This document shows positions 14,877-18,394 of a DNA stretch of 18,394 bases, piece by piece; the first letter of the stretch is position 1, and each line of letters begins with the position of its first letter. Both the position numbers and the translations under genes were made by a program. The notes under the pieces were generated by a model. That model worked only from the letters and a program-made list of their open reading frames with translations, made no database searches and was not told the DNA's origin. Origin of the DNA: an uncultured Lachnospiraceae bacterium (GTDB taxonomy: Bacteria; Bacillota; Clostridia; Lachnospirales; Lachnospiraceae); the NCBI GenBank assembly GCA_910587715.1, contig CAJUMV010000057.1:1-18394 (forward strand). The letters are read 5' to 3'.

Positions 14877-14894
14877 ATGAAAAAGATAGTATAA

Positions 14895-14924
14895 GTCATA
14901 ACCCTTCGCCCCCTCTCATACAAT
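14895..14924 (+). promoter_or_regulatory. Sigma-E-type sporulation promoter for spoIIID
   Basis: GTCATAAC (14895-14902) and CATACAAT (14917-14924) are separated by 14 bases. They match the mother-cell sigma-E consensus (roughly GKCATATT and CATACANT) at nearly every position and lie directly upstream of the spoIIID start. The -35 begins only 19 bases after the TOTE-type gene. Confidence 0.75.
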
Positions 14925-14952
14925 GTAAAAAAGTATTCTGAGGGGTTTTCTC

Positions 14953-15210
14953 TTGAAGGATTATATCGAAGAGCGTGCGATGAACATTGCCAATTATATT
15001 ATCGAAAACAATGCCACGGTGAGGCAGACGGCGAAGGAGTTTGGGATTAGTAAGAGTACGGTACATAAGGACGTAACCGAGCGTCTCGCCCAGATTAACC
15101 CGTCCCTCACAGCCGAGGCAAGGAAAGTCTTGGATGTCAATAAATCCGAGCGGCATATCCGGGGAGGACTGGCAACGCGCGAAAAATATCTGCACCAGCA
15201 TATGTGCTGA
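14953..15210 (+). CDS. spoIIID: Stage III sporulation transcriptional regulator SpoIIID
   Basis: SpoIIID is a small mother-cell DNA-binding protein that acts between sigma-E and sigma-K to switch many sporulation genes on or off. This 85-residue protein matches the family along its length: ERAMNIANYIIENNATVRQT, the helix-turn-helix KEFGISKSTVHKDVTERL, and the basic C-terminal stretch SERHIRGGLATREKYL that adds DNA contacts. The start is a TTG at 14953 with TGAGGGG at 14939-14945 ahead of it; a sigma-E promoter lies upstream. Its presence implies an endospore-forming host. CCCCTC at about 14909-14914 could pair with GAGGGG in the RBS. Confidence 0.93.
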   Translation: MKDYIEERAMNIANYIIENNATVRQTAKEFGISKSTVHKDVTERLAQINPSLTAEARKVLDVNKSERHIRGGLATREKYLHQHMC

Positions 15211-15224
15211 AAAGAGGAATATAC

Positions 15225-15253
15225 TTTACATTGGCGTGGAATGGGCATAGAAT
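15225..15253 (+). promoter_or_regulatory. Promoter of the MATE exporter gene
   Basis: TTTACA (15225-15230) and TAGAAT (15248-15253) are exactly 17 bases apart and lie between the spoIIID stop and the MATE start. This suggests the exporter is transcribed independently of sporulation control. Confidence 0.6.
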
Positions 15254-15288
15254 AAGGTCATAGTCATGAAAAAGGATGATGAGGGGCT

Positions 15289-16653
15289 ATGCGCACAAAA
15301 GAAAAGCAACAGGGAACCATATACAGCAATGCAGCGCTCAGAAGCCTGATTCTGCCGCTTGTTATGGAGCAGCTTCTGGCTATTTTGGTGGGTATGCTGG
15401 ATACCGTTATGATTTCAGGAGTGGGGGAAGCGGCGGTATCCGGGGTTTCTCTTGTAGACAATATCAACATTCTGGTGATTAATATTTTTGCGGCGCTGGC
15501 AACGGGCGGCGCTGTTGTGGCGGGGCATGCGCTGGGACAGAAAAATCAGGAGCAGGCGGGCAAATCTGCATGGCAGATGGTGCTTTTCCTGCTCTATTCC
15601 TCTGCGGCGATGACAGTCCTGCTTTTGGGCGCGCACAGGGTAATCCTGCGAGCCATATTCGGGCAGGTGGAAGAGACGGTTATGACCAGCGCGGTTACAT
15701 ATCTGATTATAACGGGACTTTCCATCTGCCCGCTGGCACTTTACAATGGGTGCGCCGCGCTTTTCCGTGCCATGGGCGATTCGCGGACAACCATGTATAT
15801 CTCGCTTTTGATGAACCTGATTAATTTGGTTGGCAATGCGATCCTGATTTTTGGATTTCACATGGGTGTTGCCGGAGCGGCGATTGCAACGCTGGTTGCA
15901 AGGACGGTGGCGGCTCTTCTCATCTTTAAACTCATGTTTGACGAAAAGAGAGAAATTCATTTCCGAAAGCACCTGACCCCGCGAATGGATATTCCGCAGG
16001 TGAAAAAAATTCTCTATATCGGTATTCCAAACGGACTGGAGAACAGCCTGTTTCAGCTTGGTAAAATTCTGCTTTTAAGTCTGGTTTCTACTTTCGGCAC
16101 TTCTGCGATTGCGGCAAATGCAGTCTGCGGCACAATCACAAACTTTAACATTCTGCCGGGGATGGCAATCAATATGGCACTCCTGTCGGTGGCTTCATAC
16201 TGCATTGGTGCGGGTGATTTCGGGCAGACAAGGTATTATACGAGAAAACTGATGCGACTTACATGGTTGTGCACAAGTGTGGTATCGCTTATTATGATAA
16301 TAGGCGCGCCGCTCTTTTTGAAAATTTATCATTTGACGCCGGAAACGACTACGCTTGCCTTGCAGGTAATCCGCTATCATGCGATTATGTGTATGGTGGC
16401 TTGGATTCCTTCTTTTACGTTGCCAAATACTTTGCGTGCGGCGGGAGACGTGATGTGGACGATGGCGATTGCGATTATTTCTATGTGGGTTTTCCGAATC
16501 GGAACGGCATACTTTTTCAGCTATGTATTTCATTTAGGACTGATAGGGATATGGATTGCCATGACTATTGACTGGATGTTTCGAGCGATTTGCTATGAGT
16601 TTAGGTATCGCGGCGGGAAATGGGAGAGGGCGATAGGAAAACGGAGAGGATAA
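15289..16653 (+). CDS. MATE-family efflux transporter
   Basis: MATE proteins export drugs, toxins or metabolites in exchange for Na+ or H+. This 454-residue protein has the usual length and about twelve hydrophobic segments in two homologous halves. The N-terminal family pattern is clear: LPLVMEQLLAILVGMLDTVM and GEAAVSGVSLVDNI, followed by ALATGGAVVAGHALGQKNQE. The second half begins around IPNGLENSLFQLGKILLLSL, with AIAANAVCGTITNFNILPGM. It belongs to the NorM/DinF-like branch common in Clostridia. The ATG at 15289 is preceded by GAGGGG. It ends 89 bases before guaA, which has its own promoter. Substrate unknown. Confidence 0.94.
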   Translation: MRTKEKQQGTIYSNAALRSLILPLVMEQLLAILVGMLDTVMISGVGEAAVSGVSLVDNINILVINIFAALATGGAVVAGHALGQKNQEQAGKSAWQMVLFLLYSSAAMTVLLLGAHRVILRAIFGQVEETVMTSAVTYLIITGLSICPLALYNGCAALFRAMGDSRTTMYISLLMNLINLVGNAILIFGFHMGVAGAAIATLVARTVAALLIFKLMFDEKREIHFRKHLTPRMDIPQVKKILYIGIPNGLENSLFQLGKILLLSLVSTFGTSAIAANAVCGTITNFNILPGMAINMALLSVASYCIGAGDFGQTRYYTRKLMRLTWLCTSVVSLIMIIGAPLFLKIYHLTPETTTLALQVIRYHAIMCMVAWIPSFTLPNTLRAAGDVMWTMAIAIISMWVFRIGTAYFFSYVFHLGLIGIWIAMTIDWMFRAICYEFRYRGGKWERAIGKRRG

Positions 16654-16672
16654 GATGGAATGGAAATATACT

Positions 16673-16702
16673 TTGACAAGGGTTTTGGTGCTAACGTATA
16701 AT
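16673..16702 (+). promoter_or_regulatory. Promoter of guaA
   Basis: Consensus TTGACA (16673-16678) and consensus TATAAT (16697-16702) are separated by 18 bases. The leader to the ATG at 16743 is only about 34 bases, too short for a purine riboswitch. Confidence 0.8.
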
Positions 16703-16742
16703 AAAATTTGAAGTGAAAACACAGCAACAGCGGGGAGAAAAA

Positions 16743-18287
16743 ATGGAGAGAGAAACAGTAATCGTATTGGATTTCGGCGGACAGTACAATCAACTGGTGG
16801 CGCGCCGCGTCAGGGAGTGTAATGTCTACTGTGAGATTTATTCTTATAAGACGGACTTGGCAAAAATACGGGAGATGAATCCGAAGGGCATTATTTTGAC
16901 CGGAGGTCCTAACAGCTGCTATGAGCCGGGAGCAGCGACTTGTTCTCCTGAGCTTTTTGAAATGGGGATTCCTGTGCTCGGGCTTTGTTATGGCGCGCAG
17001 ATTATGATGCAGGTGCTGGGCGGTAAGGTGGAGCAGGCGCCTATAAGAGAGTATGGAAAAATTAAAGTAATGGTGGACACCAACAGCAAGCTGTTTCAGG
17101 ATGTATCTCCGAAAACCATTTGCTGGATGAGCCATAATGATTATATATCGGAGGTTGCGCCGGGCTTTACCGTCTGTGCCCATACGACGGATTGTCCCGT
17201 GGCGGCGGCGCAGAATTCGGACAAGAATCTGTATGCCATTCAGTTCCATCCGGAGGTCCTTCATACGGTAGAAGGAACGAAAATGCTTTCTAACTTTGTC
17301 TATCAGGTGTGTGGCTGTACGGGCGACTGGAAAATGGATTCCTTTGTGCAGCAGTCTATTGAGTCAATCCGCAAAAAAGTGGGGGACGGAAGAGTACTCT
17401 GCGCGCTCTCTGGCGGCGTGGATTCCTCCGTGGCGGCGGTGCTTCTCTCAAAAGCGATCGGTAACCAGTTGACTTGTGTTTTTGTAGATCAGGGACTGCT
17501 TCGCAAGAATGAGGGAGACGAGGTGGAGGCGGTTTTCGGTTCCGATGGAAATTATGATCTGAACTTTATCCGCGTCAATGCGCAGGAGCGTTTTTATAAA
17601 AAACTTGCTGGCGTGGAAGAACCGGAGCAGAAGAGAAAAATCATCGGCGAAGAGTTTATTCGTGTGTTTGAGGAAGAGGCAAAGAAAATCGGCGCGGTGG
17701 AGTTTCTCGTGCAGGGAACCATTTATCCCGACGTGGTGGAGAGTGGTCTTGGCGGCGAGAGTGCGGTCATCAAGTCTCACCACAACGTGGGCGGACTTCC
17801 CGATTATGTGGATTTTAAGGAGATTATCGAACCGCTTCGGGATCTGTTTAAGGACGAGGTGCGTAAGGTTGGTCTGGAGCTTGGCGTTCCAGAACACCTG
17901 GTGTACAGGCAGCCCTTCCCCGGTCCCGGTTTGGGGATTCGCATCATAGGTGAAGTGACGGCGGAGAAGGTGCGGATTGTGCAGGATGCAGATGCAATCT
18001 ATCGGGAGGAGATTGCAAAAGCCGGGCTTGAGCGTGAGATTAACCAGTATTTTGCGGCGCTGACCAATATGCGAAGCGTGGGTGTCATGGGGGATGAAAG
18101 AACTTACGATTATGCCGTGGCATTGCGGGCGGTCAAGACAGTTGATTTTATGACGGCGGAGAGCGCGGAGATTCCGTGGGCGGTACTGCAAGGGGTTATG
18201 AATCGGATTATTAACGAGGTAAAGGGGGTTAATCGGGTGGTGTATGATCTGACGAGTAAGCCGCCGGGGACGATTGAGTTCGAATAG
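16743..18287 (+). CDS. guaA: GMP synthase (glutamine-hydrolysing)
   Basis: GuaA makes GMP from XMP, ATP and glutamine in the cytoplasm. The 514 residues show both modules: a class I glutamine amidotransferase domain with nucleophile C82 in LGLCYGAQ and H169/E171 in QFHPEV, then an ATP-pyrophosphatase domain with the loop SGGVDSS (223-229), and the C-terminal dimerisation domain with PFPGPGLGIRIIGE and the closing KPPGTIEFE. Length and order are normal and the frame is intact. The start at 16743 has GGGGAG upstream; an in-frame start at 16713 would add 10 residues without an RBS. It is transcribed alone from its own promoter and ends in a hairpin terminator. The 3' end of guaA is a known integration target for some Firmicute elements. 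Confidence 0.98.
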   Translation: MERETVIVLDFGGQYNQLVARRVRECNVYCEIYSYKTDLAKIREMNPKGIILTGGPNSCYEPGAATCSPELFEMGIPVLGLCYGAQIMMQVLGGKVEQAPIREYGKIKVMVDTNSKLFQDVSPKTICWMSHNDYISEVAPGFTVCAHTTDCPVAAAQNSDKNLYAIQFHPEVLHTVEGTKMLSNFVYQVCGCTGDWKMDSFVQQSIESIRKKVGDGRVLCALSGGVDSSVAAVLLSKAIGNQLTCVFVDQGLLRKNEGDEVEAVFGSDGNYDLNFIRVNAQERFYKKLAGVEEPEQKRKIIGEEFIRVFEEEAKKIGAVEFLVQGTIYPDVVESGLGGESAVIKSHHNVGGLPDYVDFKEIIEPLRDLFKDEVRKVGLELGVPEHLVYRQPFPGPGLGIRIIGEVTAEKVRIVQDADAIYREEIAKAGLEREINQYFAALTNMRSVGVMGDERTYDYAVALRAVKTVDFMTAESAEIPWAVLQGVMNRIINEVKGVNRVVYDLTSKPPGTIEFE

Positions 18288-18294
18288 TAAACAG

Positions 18295-18335
18295 AAAGCC
18301 GGGAAGCCGCATAAACAGCGGATTTTCCGGCTTTT
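18295..18335 (+). terminator. Rho-independent terminator after guaA
   Basis: AAAGCCGG (18295-18302) pairs with CCGGCTTT (18327-18334), and an inner GCCGC / GCGG pairing continues the stem past a small mismatch. A T-rich tail (CTTTT) follows. It begins eight bases after the guaA stop codon. Confidence 0.8.
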
Positions 18336-18347
18336 GATGTGGGGCGT

Positions 18348-18384
18348 GATACCTTTTTGATACCTGAATTATCCTTTTTGATTC
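18348..18384. repeat. Short direct repeats downstream of guaA
   Basis: GATACC-TTTTT-GATACC (18348-18364) is followed by the related ATCC-TTTTT-GATTC (18371-18384), so a CCTTTTTGAT core occurs twice, 22 bases apart. These could be recombinase arm-type sites of an element integrated beside guaA, or chance low-complexity sequence. The window ends here. Confidence 0.4.
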
Positions 18385-18394
18385 TTTTGCAATT

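Noticed and set aside
16703..16742. Purine riboswitch upstream of guaA
   Set aside because: The predicted leader is only about 34 bases, too short for the aptamer, and no riboswitch core is seen.
17448..18191. 247-codon minus-strand open frame inside guaA
   Set aside because: Antisense shadow of a well-conserved gene; no independent start signals or family match.
1..18394. CRISPR array, tRNA or rRNA genes
   Set aside because: No regularly spaced repeats, cloverleaf-like sequences or rRNA signatures were noticed on either strand.

Overview
The window looks like chromosomal DNA from an endospore-forming, low-to-moderate-GC clostridial Firmicute, most likely Lachnospiraceae-like. The evidence is a SpoIIID gene behind a sigma-E-type promoter, strong AGGAGG-type ribosome binding sites, a guaA/MATE neighbourhood, a Bce-type ABC transporter and a fragment of an amino-acid-fermentation dehydrogenase. 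This assignment is an inference; there is no rRNA or other phylogenetic marker in the window.

Layout. (1) 23-821, minus strand: a decayed 2,4-diaminopentanoate dehydrogenase gene, still carrying its promoter and RBS. (2) 907-1968, minus: an accessory RNase III with complete catalytic acids and two apparent dsRNA-binding domains. (3) 2218-5297: a type II restriction-modification cassette on the plus strand, in the order controller (C) protein, restriction endonuclease, M.HaeIII-like cytosine-5 methyltransferase, Vsr-like endonuclease. C-box operators lie upstream of both the C gene and the endonuclease gene. The cassette is flanked by a roughly 95% identical direct repeat (1800-2217 and 5298-5555) made of the 5' end and upstream region of the RNase III gene, the pattern expected of insertion with long target duplication. 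(4) 5697-9428: a membrane-anchored XRE regulator followed by a BceAB-like ABC transporter. (5) 9517-9978 an HD-domain hydrolase and 10069-10644 a TetR regulator, each with its own promoter. (6) 10766 to about 11098: a truncated acetolactate synthase gene. (7) About 11098-14876: an accessory block with a broken DUF3990 (ART-fold) / NADAR remnant next to a 1002-residue primase-helicase-PLD protein of the TOTE conflict-system type. (8) 14953-18287: spoIIID, a MATE exporter and guaA, followed by a terminator and short repeats downstream of guaA.

How the genes work together: the C protein should time expression of the restriction enzyme relative to the methylase, and Vsr should repair the T:G mismatches that 5-methylcytosine deamination creates. 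The XRE protein probably controls the adjacent transporter. The TetR protein may control both itself and the truncated ilvB-like gene, since a 13-base motif recurs at both promoters. Several loci (the dehydrogenase, the second RNase III copy, the DUF3990/NADAR ORF) show internal deletions rather than point-mutation decay. The two most interesting regions are the R-M cassette with its long flanking duplication, and the TOTE-type gene beside an ART/NADAR remnant at the breakpoint of a broken metabolic gene.
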